Shown here piece by piece: positions 1-5,770 of a stretch of DNA of 6,059 nucleotides. Position 1 is the first letter of the stretch; each line of letters opens with the position of its first letter. Under the pieces are notes generated by a model. The model was not told the origin of the DNA. It searched no databases and saw only the letters and a program-made list of their open reading frames with translations. The position numbers and the translations under genes were made by a program. This DNA comes from a bacterium (GTDB lineage Bacteria; Muiribacteriota; Ozemobacteria; Ozemobacterales; Ozemobacteraceae): positions 1 to 6,059 of the forward strand of contig JACPTH010000432.1 of assembly GCA_016192885.1 (NCBI GenBank), given 5' to 3'.

Positions 1-953
1 AGATATTTCAAACCGGGAAATTCAAATGGGTCGTCTCCGGATTTTACCAAGTCTTGCGCTTCCTTATCGTATGCTTCCGTATGTCTCATGTAGACATTGC
101 TGACTTCGGTGGCTAGGGGGCTATCCACGAAAGTAGACATTCCCTGCAAGATCTTATTTTCAACCAGGTAATTAATTTCATAGAGAACTTCTTGAACTCG
201 CCCGACCGCAAAACTTGGAATAATAACCTTTCCGCGTTTGGGAACGGCCTCCATCAGGATATTTTTCAAAAGATCCCGATGATCGACGGCGTAGTCATGA
301 AGCCTGTTTCCATAGGTGGATTCTAATACCAGGACATCGGCTTTTTCAATTACGGCAGGGTCGCGAAGAATCGGAACAGGTCGATTTCCAACGTCCCCGG
401 AAAAAACAACAACGGTTTCGGTTTCAGCGGTTCTAACCTTAACCTGCAGGGAGGCTGATCCCAGTATGTGCCCGGCTTCCAAGAGCCTGATTTTCACATA
501 GCGATTTAACTCCAACCATTCCCCATATGGAATGGGCTTCAACAACTTTTGAGTTGCTAAAGCATCATCTTTACAGTAAAGAGGATCAATTTTCGGCCCC
601 CCACGACGAATGTTTTTCTTGGTTCGCCAATCTGAATCATATTTTTGAATCTGGACTGAGTCTAGCAACATAAGCGGCGTAAGATCTACCGTCGCGGGAG
701 TTCCATAAATGGGGCCGCGGTAGCCAAGTTTTACGAAGCGCGGAAGAAGGCCGGAATGGTCGATATGTGCATGGGTAAGGACAACCCAATCGATATCACA
801 AGGGGAAAAATTCAAGGAGGAATAATTTCGTTCGTCATTTTCATGTTGTCCCTGGAACATTCCGCAATCCACCATTAATCGTCCACGACCCGTGTTTAGG
901 ACCATGCAGGAACCGGTCACTTGCCCGGCGGCGCCATAAAATTGAAGATTCAT
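1..953 (-). CDS. Beta-CASP metallo-beta-lactamase fold protein, probable RNA-processing nuclease (3' end cut by window edge)
   Basis: I translated this frame by hand: 317 residues from ATG at 951-953 to the window edge without a stop. The N-terminal GAAGQVTGS strand and D29 (VDCG) open a metallo-beta-lactamase fold. Motif 2 is HAHIDH (H61, H63, D65, H66), motif 3 is H162 in EAGHILGSA, and motif 4 is D187 in SGDVGN. ESTYGNR with E211 matches beta-CASP motif A, and SFAVGRVQE near 247-255 is also typical. These features place it with the CPSF-73/YSH1-like bacterial nucleases, which use two zinc ions to cut RNA in the cytoplasm. Family members are usually about 430-470 residues, so roughly a third is missing, including the last beta-CASP motifs and any C-terminal RNA-specificity domain. 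AAGGA at 961-965 lies 7 bases before the start. The preceding TPR gene ends 16 bases upstream, so the two are probably co-transcribed. The RNA substrate cannot be told. Confidence 0.93.
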   Translation of the reverse strand, partial: MNLQFYGAAGQVTGSCMVLNTGRGRLMVDCGMFQGQHENDERNYSSLNFSPCDIDWVVLTHAHIDHSGLLPRFVKLGYRGPIYGTPATVDLTPLMLLDSVQIQKYDSDWRTKKNIRRGGPKIDPLYCKDDALATQKLLKPIPYGEWLELNRYVKIRLLEAGHILGSASLQVKVRTAETETVVVFSGDVGNRPVPILRDPAVIEKADVLVLESTYGNRLHDYAVDHRDLLKNILMEAVPKRGKVIIPSFAVGRVQEVLYEINYLVENKILQGMSTFVDSPLATEVSNVYMRHTEAYDKEAQDLVKSGDDPFEFPGLKY

Positions 954-969
954 TTTCGGGTCCTTAAAA

Positions 970-1461
970 TTAGGCTTTCAAAGTGCCCAGCATTTCCTGA
1001 ACTTTATGGGCGGTAACCCCATCCGGATATAATTTCAAGCATTCTTCGAAAGCGGTTTTCGCCCCCTTCTTGTCGTTTAATTTTGCTAGGCAAAATCCAA
1101 GAACATAATGGGCTTCCGCAACGTTTGGAGTAGCCTTAATCGCTCTTTTTGCAAATTCCAACGCTTCTTGGTACCTGCGTTTTTCGAGAAACTCTTTGGC
1201 CTTTAATAGAGCGTTTGCTTCATCGTCTTCCATCACCAAAACAATTTGGTTTTTATTTAAGGAAAGGAAAGAGACTTCCTGAAGAAGGTTATCCTTTTGG
1301 TCGAGTAATTTTACCTCGGTTATCGGGAGAAAATCTTTTGAAACAGTGTCGGCATTTAAAATATCCGACAATCTGCTGTTTTCATACAGATGAAGATCCC
1401 CCTTTATTTTAAATTCCGGAGTAAAAATAATTACCCTGATTTTGTCTTTATGAGCCTTCAT
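970..1461 (-). CDS. Small TPR-repeat protein with DUF6812-like N-terminal domain
   Basis: The product is 163 residues if started at the ATG at 1459-1461. A longer version from ATG at 1471-1473 adds MEEA, but GGAGGA sits just after that first ATG, about 4 bases before the second, and no Shine-Dalgarno precedes the first, so the second start is preferred. The N-terminal 80 residues form a beta-rich segment (RVIIFTPEFKIKGDLHLYE, then LSDILN, FLPITEVKLL and FLSLNKNQIVLV). This pattern resembles, from memory, the DUF6812 domain often joined to TPRs. The C-terminal half holds about two tetratricopeptide repeats: A-KEFLEKRRYQEALEFAKRA-I-TPN, then AEAHYVLGFCLAKLNDKKGA with FEECLKLYPD. There is no signal peptide or membrane segment, so it is probably a cytoplasmic protein-interaction module. 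It lies between the CofG-like/thioesterase gene and the beta-CASP gene with gaps of 28 and 16 bases, so it may work with either. The precise role is unknown. Confidence 0.88.
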   Translation of the reverse strand: MKAHKDKIRVIIFTPEFKIKGDLHLYENSRLSDILNADTVSKDFLPITEVKLLDQKDNLLQEVSFLSLNKNQIVLVMEDDEANALLKAKEFLEKRRYQEALEFAKRAIKATPNVAEAHYVLGFCLAKLNDKKGAKTAFEECLKLYPDGVTAHKVQEMLGTLKA

Positions 1462-1462
1462 T

Positions 1463-1469
1463 GCTTCCT
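1463..1469 (-). promoter_or_regulatory. Shine-Dalgarno site fixing the TPR gene start
   Basis: The minus strand reads ATG GAGGAAGC A ATG across 1473-1459. The GGAGGA core is a few bases before the second ATG and lies inside the first four codons of the longer reading, favouring a start at 1461. Confidence 0.7.
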
Positions 1470-1489
1470 CCATATTAAATTGTTCGATT

Positions 1490-2374
1490 TTAGTATTCGG
1501 AATACTTCCCTTCAGCCTCGGCTAAAATTGTTCCATCGGAAAGGCGAACGCTTCCTTTCGTTAAGTGGATCCTGCGTTTGCTTTCAATAACGGTCCCAAG
1601 GATTGTTAAAGAAACCCCCAAAGGAGTAGGTTGAAGATATCTAACGCTAATTTCAGCGGTCACGACGCGCATTCCCGCGGAAATGAGACAGTGTGCCATG
1701 GCTTCGTCTACCAAGGTTGCCACCAATCCGCCGTGAAGAATTCCGGCATACCCTTGAAAACGCGGATCTCCTATCCATTCTGAAATGCAGGTATCTTTGC
1801 TATGCTTTGTGAAACTCAGTTTTAACCCGTTTGAATTTTGGGTGCCGCAAACAAAGCATTGGTGATTGTCAATGAAATCAAGGGATTGGGTATCTCGTCT
1901 CTTTAATCTCCTGTGACAGGCGTTAACCGCTACGGCAATTGCTCGTCTTTGAATTCCCGCTGCGGTTAGAACCGATAACCGTTCAAAAAGAAAAATGTTT
2001 CGTTCCAGAAGTCTAGTTTTTACGGCTGCGAAGGAAGGCACAGGAAAAGCGGGCATTATGGGATCTTGGGTTGAATCCGGCAATGACCCAAGGTCATTTA
2101 AGCCGTATGAAAAAAGCTCAGGATATCTGGAAAAAAGGTGCGTCGGGATGGAAATTGGATGCGAGGGAAACGATTCTTTCAGAGAAAAAATAAGGTTAGA
2201 GACCGCGTCAAAGTCCATGGGGGGTTGGTCATGGAATTTTGTTTCGGGCAATGGGTGAAAAGGAACAAGGCGCAAATCTTGAAGAAGCGGATCGGATGCG
2301 TATCGCTTTCCAAGATCGCGAATGAAGTCAACTCGTTGGTCGCGAGGTTCTCCAATTCCAAAAATTAAATCCAT
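1490..2374 (-). CDS. C-terminal half of a CofG-like radical SAM protein fused to a PaaI-type hotdog thioesterase domain
   Basis: The frame from ATG 2372-2374 to TAA at 1490-1492 has 294 codons. Residues 1 to about 135 match the second half of CofG: FGIGE at 4-9, then DQRVDFIRDL and LVPFHPLPETKF, with G91-LNDLG and a proline-rich segment ending in PVPSF and FERLSV. After a linker of about 35 residues, residues 170-294 are a hotdog acyl-CoA thioesterase-type domain. Its marks are CFVCGTQNSNGLKL (173-186), then GILHGGLVATLVDEAMAH, with H214-G-G and D223/E224 at the expected catalytic region. No Shine-Dalgarno precedes ATG 2374, and no ATG lies between residues 106 and 225, so neither an independent start at 2374 nor a separate thioesterase start is convincing. 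The frame upstream continues in phase through ten sense codons to TAG 2405-2407 and then the radical SAM half. I read it as the distal part of one 460-residue fusion. The substrate is unknown. As a separate gene it would be called a PaaI-family thioesterase. Confidence 0.8.
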   Translation of the reverse strand: MDLIFGIGEPRDQRVDFIRDLGKRYASDPLLQDLRLVPFHPLPETKFHDQPPMDFDAVSNLIFSLKESFPSHPISIPTHLFSRYPELFSYGLNDLGSLPDSTQDPIMPAFPVPSFAAVKTRLLERNIFLFERLSVLTAAGIQRRAIAVAVNACHRRLKRRDTQSLDFIDNHQCFVCGTQNSNGLKLSFTKHSKDTCISEWIGDPRFQGYAGILHGGLVATLVDEAMAHCLISAGMRVVTAEISVRYLQPTPLGVSLTILGTVIESKRRIHLTKGSVRLSDGTILAEAEGKYSEY

Positions 2375-2404
2375 GGAATATGGTAGGCCCGCAGAAACGG
2401 AGTT

Positions 2405-2407
2405 CTA
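2405..2407 (-). other. In-frame amber codon inside the CofG-like/thioesterase frame
   Basis: On the minus strand the codons read ATC TAG AAC at 2402-2410. The stop at 2405-2407 and ATG 2374 are in the same phase, with ten sense codons between them (NSVSAGLPYS). From AHE to GIGE, counting the stop as one position, the spacing is 34 positions after AHE, which equals the spacing I recall in ordinary CofG proteins. The simplest explanation is one base change from CAG, GAG or AAG. All five other complete genes here end in TAA or TGA. Confidence 0.8.
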
Positions 2408-2872
2408 GATAGCAATTTTCGCATTGCCAAAAGTTCGCCTCCGAGAGTTTTCATGAGCCTTTCCGGCTCCAAAAAGGTCGGAAGAAAAAACGGGAATCCG
2501 TATCAAAGCCGCTACATGAGCTAATTTCTTTGAGGCAAAAAGATCGAGCGCCCCCACGGAAAGTACGGGAAGAAGTTCGTAAGTTAATGCCAATTTGCAG
2601 GAATGCTCTAAATAGTCTGCGAAAGAGGAAAACCCCTCCTTTTTTAAGGCGACTAGCGTTAAAGGGTATTCCTGAGGGGAGTCCCCGCAAATAAAAACCG
2701 CCTCGGTAGCTCCGCTTTTGCGAATTCTATAAAGGTTTTCGTGCAAATTCGCAACGGATAAAACATTCTCTTCTGAGGAACGAAAAGCGCAATAAGAACA
2801 GGCTTGACTGCAAACCCGAGTAAGGACAACAGATCCGCTACGAATAAAACTAATTTGCGCGCCATTTGTCAT
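2405..2872 (-). CDS. N-terminal half of CofG-like radical SAM protein, ended by an in-frame TAG
   Basis: The ORF encodes 155 residues from ATG 2870-2872. TRVCSQACSYCAF carries the CX3CX2C cluster (C21, C25, C28) that binds the 4Fe-4S centre used with S-adenosylmethionine. SGATEAVFICGDSPQEYP (53-70), DYLEHSCKLAL and LLPVLSVGAL follow the order of CofG, the radical SAM half of FO synthase, which makes the deazaflavin core of coenzyme F420. Two departures stand out. The segment usually reading LPHxNxG is LPVLSVG, lacking the His and Asn. The usual MMLES-type strand is replaced by IRIPVFSS. These comparisons are from memory. AHENS (139-143) matches the following CofG helix start, and the frame then meets TAG. 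The start has only a weak ribosome site, though the frame is open 17 codons further upstream without another ATG. No cofH, cofC, cofD or cofE is in the window, so a role in F420 synthesis is unproven. This could be a decayed cofG, a divergent paralogue, or a readthrough gene. Confidence 0.78.
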   Translation of the reverse strand: MTNGAQISFIRSGSVVLTRVCSQACSYCAFRSSEENVLSVANLHENLYRIRKSGATEAVFICGDSPQEYPLTLVALKKEGFSSFADYLEHSCKLALTYELLPVLSVGALDLFASKKLAHVAALIRIPVFSSDLFGAGKAHENSRRRTFGNAKIAI

Positions 2873-3137
2873 GGTGGAAAGTTTATCATAGTAAAACTTC
2901 CACGGAAAGGAATTTGTGCAGATTTAGGGCGCTTTTAGTTTCCTTCATTACAGAAGTATGAAAGTAAAAAAAAAATTTTAGAAAATGTTACTTGCTTTGA
3001 ATCGTCATTTGGCGGGTTACGTTCAATTCGGGAAACAGTTGAAAACTTTTTCCGAAGGTAATATCATTTAAGACAATCTCCTGGGGTGCAAGATTTTTTT
3101 GAGTTTTGCATCAATTTAAATTTTAGGGGTTAAAGAG
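2873..3137. other. Divergent intergenic region, with A-tract
   Basis: These 265 bases separate the minus-strand CofG-like frame from the plus-strand secreted-protein gene. The region contains a ten-base A run at 2966-2975 followed by TTTT, which could bend DNA, and the plus-strand promoter listed separately. I see no convincing minus-strand sigma70 promoter for the CofG-like gene (TACTAT near 2891 has no good -35). There is no small gene or RNA that I can support. Confidence 0.6.
3039..3067 (+). promoter_or_regulatory. Sigma70-type promoter for the 3138-4850 secreted-protein pair
   Basis: TTGAAA at 3039-3044 (5 of 6 to TTGACA) and TATCAT at 3062-3067 (5 of 6 to TATAAT) are separated by exactly 17 bases. 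A start near 3074 would give a leader of about 64 bases before the ATG at 3138. No operator or riboswitch is recognisable in the leader. Confidence 0.55.
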
Positions 3138-3818
3138 ATGTTTTTTCGCAATCGGTTATGGTTCCTTGTATTGGTTCTTTTGTTTAGCGTTTCCCTACCT
3201 TGTTTAGCGGATGAGGGTTTCAAACCTGTCTGGAAAGTCGGGCAACATTGGACAATTAAAGCACAGTATCGCGATTTGCGGCTCGCCAAAGAGAAATGGC
3301 TCCCTCCGGTAATTTGGAGGTTCCATGTCCGGGGCGAAAAGAAAATCGCCGGTCAAGACTGTTTCGCTCTTCACATTACTCCCGCAAAAAAGAAGAACTT
3401 GGGGGTTCAGGCCATCCTTTATTTGGCCAAATCAGATCTTCATCTGGTTAAGTCAATTGAGTTGTTTCCCAGTCGCGGGAAACCTCAGATACATGCTCAA
3501 CAAGCTGATCAAAGTCGAATTTCTCCGGTGCTAAGCGGAGGCTCAATGATACCTTTTGATTTACCCTTGTTTCCCCTTTCGAAGATGAAAAATAAGGAAT
3601 CGAAATCCGCTGAAGTTGCCGGGGAACATGCTACAACCCTTGACGGACTGGTTTTTGTTAACCCGGTAAAACAATCTTGGACCCCGACAGAAGGAGGATT
3701 CCAAGTAATTCTTGACGATCCAAACGGAAAAGGGAAAATGGTTCAGATTTGGAAACCCGGAAAGCCTTGGGCAACCCAGACTCAAAGCCCGACCATGAAA
3801 ACCAGCCTCGAAAAGTGA
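3138..3818 (+). CDS. Secreted/periplasmic protein of unknown function
   Basis: The product has 226 residues. A Sec signal peptide is clear: FFRNR, then a hydrophobic core at about 7-19, with likely cleavage after CLA (residues 22-24) before DEG. AGGGG at 3125-3129 lies 8 bases before the ATG. The mature part looks beta-rich: WKVGQHWTIKAQY, then VIWRFHVRGEKKIAGQDCFALHI, AILYLAKSDLHLVKSIELF and later MVQIWKPGKPWA. The 'introduced by a gel-like WRF-V-GE, then modified by G-x-DCF-L-I, then DL-L' order recalls secreted proteins that bind or measure extracellular ligands, but I recognise no named family. The C-terminal tail (TQTQSPTMKTSLEK) is polar and probably flexible. It shares a promoter and probably a transcript with the transglutaminase-like gene 30 bases downstream, so it could be that enzyme's partner, inhibitor or substrate. 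That is inference from context only. Confidence 0.85.
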   Translation: MFFRNRLWFLVLVLLFSVSLPCLADEGFKPVWKVGQHWTIKAQYRDLRLAKEKWLPPVIWRFHVRGEKKIAGQDCFALHITPAKKKNLGVQAILYLAKSDLHLVKSIELFPSRGKPQIHAQQADQSRISPVLSGGSMIPFDLPLFPLSKMKNKESKSAEVAGEHATTLDGLVFVNPVKQSWTPTEGGFQVILDDPNGKGKMVQIWKPGKPWATQTQSPTMKTSLEK

Positions 3819-3848
3819 ATTCGTAGAGAAAAAAGAAGGAAATCATAG

Positions 3849-4850
3849 ATGAAAAAAATGCAAATTCTTTTAATAGTTTTGTTTGCTTTCTTAATAAGCT
3901 CATTTTCCGTTCCTGGAATGGCCGATCCCTTGTCGCTAACTCGCTCCGGGTCTGATAAAGCATTTATTGACCCTTCACCTTGGTCGGGTTATTGGTGGTC
4001 AAGGAAAGAGGGTAATTTGGTTCAGATAATGAAGAAGTATGATGCTTACGTTCAGAAAACCAGAAGAAAAAGTCCGGGCGCTTCGGCGTGGGAATCGAAC
4101 GAGAGAAACGGCCATTACGATCCGGCTGGTCCTAATTGGGCGGGCCACTGCAATGGTTGGGCCGCAGCCGCAATTCTTGAACCGGAACCTCGCACCCCTC
4201 GCACCATTCATGAAGTTGCTTTTTCAGTTGGCGATCAAAAAGGGTTACTCAGCGAAATGTATATGAGTTGCCATGCCGAGTTCTACGGCAAGCGAAAGAA
4301 CGACAGTTTTCCTCTTTCCAAAGATATCGCCCCAAATCTTTTTCATAAATTGCTAATCGAAAATATTAAACTCCGCAAGCGAGCCATGGTAGCGGATACT
4401 ACCTTCAACGCTCCGGTTTGGAATTTCCCAATCTATGGCTATGAAACCGAGTGGAAAACCACCACTTTGATTCCTTTTCGTAAAACCGTTACCACCACGG
4501 TACATTTCGTTCACGACGGCGTTCCGCCTGATTTTCTTGGCACCAAACCCTTTACCAAGACCTATCATTACATTCTTTACACAAACCCGCGTGGTGAGGT
4601 AATCAGAGGCGATTGGGACGCAAAAAGCCAGTTTGATCATCCCGACTTCGTCTGGATCCCGACCGGCGCGGCGGAAACAGAATCTGGCGAGAATCCATGC
4701 CTCGACCGACAAATCATTCAGGAAATAATTAGCGGAAAACCAACCGATGGAGGCGAAGAGAACGTTACTTCTCCCGTTGAAAGCGATCTAACCGAATCCG
4801 ATGAAGCGTTAAACGAAGTCGGACTTAACCCGGGAGAGCTTTTTAACTGA
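3849..4850 (+). CDS. Secreted transglutaminase-elicitor (GP42-type) family protein
   Basis: The product has 333 residues. The signal peptide is M1 to about 25 (KKMQ, then ILLIVLFAFLISSF, cut after GMA before DP). GAAGGAA at 3835-3841 is 7 bases upstream of ATG 3849. The mature protein begins with WSGYWWSR, then WAGHCNGWAAAAILEPEP (97-114), in which C101 is the expected nucleophile of a papain-like/transglutaminase fold. Other family-like blocks are VGDQKGLLSEMY, an FHKLLIENI helix, WNFPIYGYETEW, KTYHYILY with H240 as the likely catalytic His, GDWD, and HPDFVWIPTG (264-273). These resemble the transglutaminase elicitor family first known from Phytophthora GP42 and also found in bacteria. It would act outside the cytoplasm, cross-linking or deamidating glutamine residues or cutting amide bonds. 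The last 50 residues are acidic and low complexity. The family call rests on remembered motifs; activity and substrate are not shown. Confidence 0.8.
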   Translation: MKKMQILLIVLFAFLISSFSVPGMADPLSLTRSGSDKAFIDPSPWSGYWWSRKEGNLVQIMKKYDAYVQKTRRKSPGASAWESNERNGHYDPAGPNWAGHCNGWAAAAILEPEPRTPRTIHEVAFSVGDQKGLLSEMYMSCHAEFYGKRKNDSFPLSKDIAPNLFHKLLIENIKLRKRAMVADTTFNAPVWNFPIYGYETEWKTTTLIPFRKTVTTTVHFVHDGVPPDFLGTKPFTKTYHYILYTNPRGEVIRGDWDAKSQFDHPDFVWIPTGAAETESGENPCLDRQIIQEIISGKPTDGGEENVTSPVESDLTESDEALNEVGLNPGELFN

Positions 4851-4877
4851 CCTGAAAATGTATCTTCTCAATAACTC

Positions 4878-4922
4878 GGGGGAATTTTTGATTTTTGATT
4901 ATCAAAAATTGCCCCTATTTAT
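4878..4922 (+). terminator. Rho-independent terminator-like hairpin after 3849-4850
   Basis: Left arm 4878-4892 (GGGGGAATTTTTGAT) pairs with 4901-4915 (ATCAAAAATTGCCCC) over 15 positions with one G-G mismatch, around an 8-base loop. TATTTATT follows on the plus strand. The minus-strand side has no T run, so it mainly serves the plus-strand operon, although it lies between convergent genes. Confidence 0.75.
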
Positions 4923-4945
4923 TGAGCTGTTACAAACTCCGCTAT

Positions 4946-5638
4946 TCATGGGGTAAAAAAATACTCTCTCTCGGAGGTTTCCATTTGACCGTTATGGTCA
5001 GCGATTCCGATAAGCCTCTGATTTGAACTATAGAATTCAATAAATCTAACAAGTTTCTTTTCCTCTGAGTTTGCAAGTAGCGTAATGTGGGGCTCAAAAT
5101 CGCCAAAAACATTTGGGCTCCCGTACATCTCAAAACTTTTTAGCTTTTGGGGGTAGTTTAAAAGCCAATCAGGGGGTTTTTGATCGATTAGGCGAAGGGG
5201 CGAAAGAAGTTCGCAAAGCGAATCGGAAAGCTTTTGGAAATACTTGTTTCTCTCAAGATTTAGAAAAAACCAATTCCCATTGGTTCGGTGGAGCCCCGTT
5301 GAGGTAATCGGAAAGGTTTTTGTTCCTGATGCTAACGTCGAGACAATCCTGAAAATCTCATCCCTTTTTCCATGAGGGTATTCCGTCATAAAAAGGGTTC
5401 CATGAATGACAAGGCCTTGTTGAGCAAAGGTCTCTAAGTCTTCTTTTTGCTTCAATTCCGTGCTTACCTTTTTCGCAAATTCTTCAATTTCAGGTGAAAA
5501 AAGAGCGTAAACATTTATTTTTTCGCGTGGCGGGATTTGGTCGGAATTTTTGGTTCCAGGGGGGGTCTGAGCGTCCGTTTCGCTGCTAAATAAAATCACC
5601 CAACAAAATGTGAAAACCAACAGATAAAACAACTTCAT
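4946..5638 (-). CDS. Secreted 2H phosphoesterase-like protein
   Basis: The product is 230 residues from ATG 5636-5638 to TGA 4946-4948. A TTG at 5648-5650 would extend it by four residues, but GGAGG at 5644-5648 lies 5 bases before the ATG and overlaps the TTG, so the ATG is the start. Residues 1 to about 24 are a signal peptide (MKLFYLLVF, hydrophobic core, ending near TDAQ). Two HxT motifs, H79-G-T81 (VIHGTLF) and H184-I-T186 (EPHITLL), about 100 residues apart, mark the 2H phosphoesterase superfamily, which includes 2',5' RNA ligase and cyclic phosphodiesterases. The second motif follows YGSPNVFGDF. Most 2H proteins are cytoplasmic and act on 2',3'-cyclic or 2',5' phosphoester bonds, so an exported one is unusual. 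Its substrate is unknown; periplasmic nucleotides or RNA fragments are possible. The gene is alone in its orientation, convergent with the transglutaminase gene and divergent from the SPFH gene. Confidence 0.82.
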   Translation of the reverse strand: MKLFYLLVFTFCWVILFSSETDAQTPPGTKNSDQIPPREKINVYALFSPEIEEFAKKVSTELKQKEDLETFAQQGLVIHGTLFMTEYPHGKRDEIFRIVSTLASGTKTFPITSTGLHRTNGNWFFLNLERNKYFQKLSDSLCELLSPLRLIDQKPPDWLLNYPQKLKSFEMYGSPNVFGDFEPHITLLANSEEKKLVRFIEFYSSNQRLIGIADHNGQMETSEREYFFTP

Positions 5639-5643
5639 AAAAA

Positions 5644-5648
5644 CCTCC
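5644..5648 (-). promoter_or_regulatory. Shine-Dalgarno site fixing the 2H protein start
   Basis: GGAGG on the minus strand is 5 bases (TTTTT) before ATG 5636-5638. It overlaps the alternative TTG at 5648-5650, which makes that upstream start unlikely. Confidence 0.8.
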
Positions 5649-5662
5649 AAGTCGGAAGTAAT

Positions 5663-5689
5663 CTAAGAATTTAACGCATCAAATCTTAG
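5663..5689. repeat. Imperfect inverted repeat in the divergent region
   Basis: CTAAGAATTT (5663-5672) faces AAATCTTAG (5681-5689), complementary apart from one extra A. It overlaps the possible minus-strand -10 (5683-5688), so it could be an operator, or it may be chance. No regulator is identified. Confidence 0.3.
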
Positions 5690-5710
5690 CAGGTTTCCCT
5701 CTCCTTGCAA
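5683..5710 (-). promoter_or_regulatory. Possible promoter for the 2H phosphoesterase gene
   Basis: On the minus strand TTGCAA (5705-5710, a palindrome) is followed after 16 bases by TAAGAT (5683-5688; 4 of 6 to TATAAT). The -35 box is the same six bases that can serve the opposite promoter. Confidence 0.35.
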
Positions 5711-5733
5711 AATCAAAAACCAATGAATATACT
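5705..5733 (+). promoter_or_regulatory. Sigma70-type promoter for the SPFH gene
   Basis: TTGCAA (5705-5710; 4 of 6 to TTGACA), a 17-base spacer, and TATACT (5728-5733; 5 of 6 to TATAAT) predict transcription from about 5740, giving a short leader before the ATG at 5771. Confidence 0.5.
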
Positions 5734-5770
5734 GGGATTTTGGGGAAAAATTATCAAAGAGGTGGTTTTG

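Noticed and set aside
1149..1590. Plus-strand open frames over the TPR and thioesterase genes
   Set aside because: They lie opposite well-supported coding frames, lack family motifs and have no convincing ribosome sites, so they are shadows.
2179..2361. A shifted frame of the CofG-like region (starting MELENLATNE) as evidence of a frameshift
   Set aside because: The motifs on both sides of the TAG are in one phase, and the shifted frame carries no CofG motif.
2405..2407. Pyrrolysine coding at the TAG
   Set aside because: Nothing in the window supports a Pyl system, and CofG is not a known pyrrolysine protein. A point mutation or sequencing error is more likely, so it is kept only as one candidate.
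2372..2456. A shifted frame (starting MKTLGGELLAMRK) as the true middle of CofG
   Set aside because: It ends at a TAA before FGIGE and would need two compensating shifts. The in-phase reading keeps the expected spacing and the AHENS and AGLP matches.
3087..3110. TGCAA / TTGCA inverted arms in the leader of the secreted-protein gene
   Set aside because: The arms are only five bases with a 14-base loop, and likely chance in AT-rich sequence.
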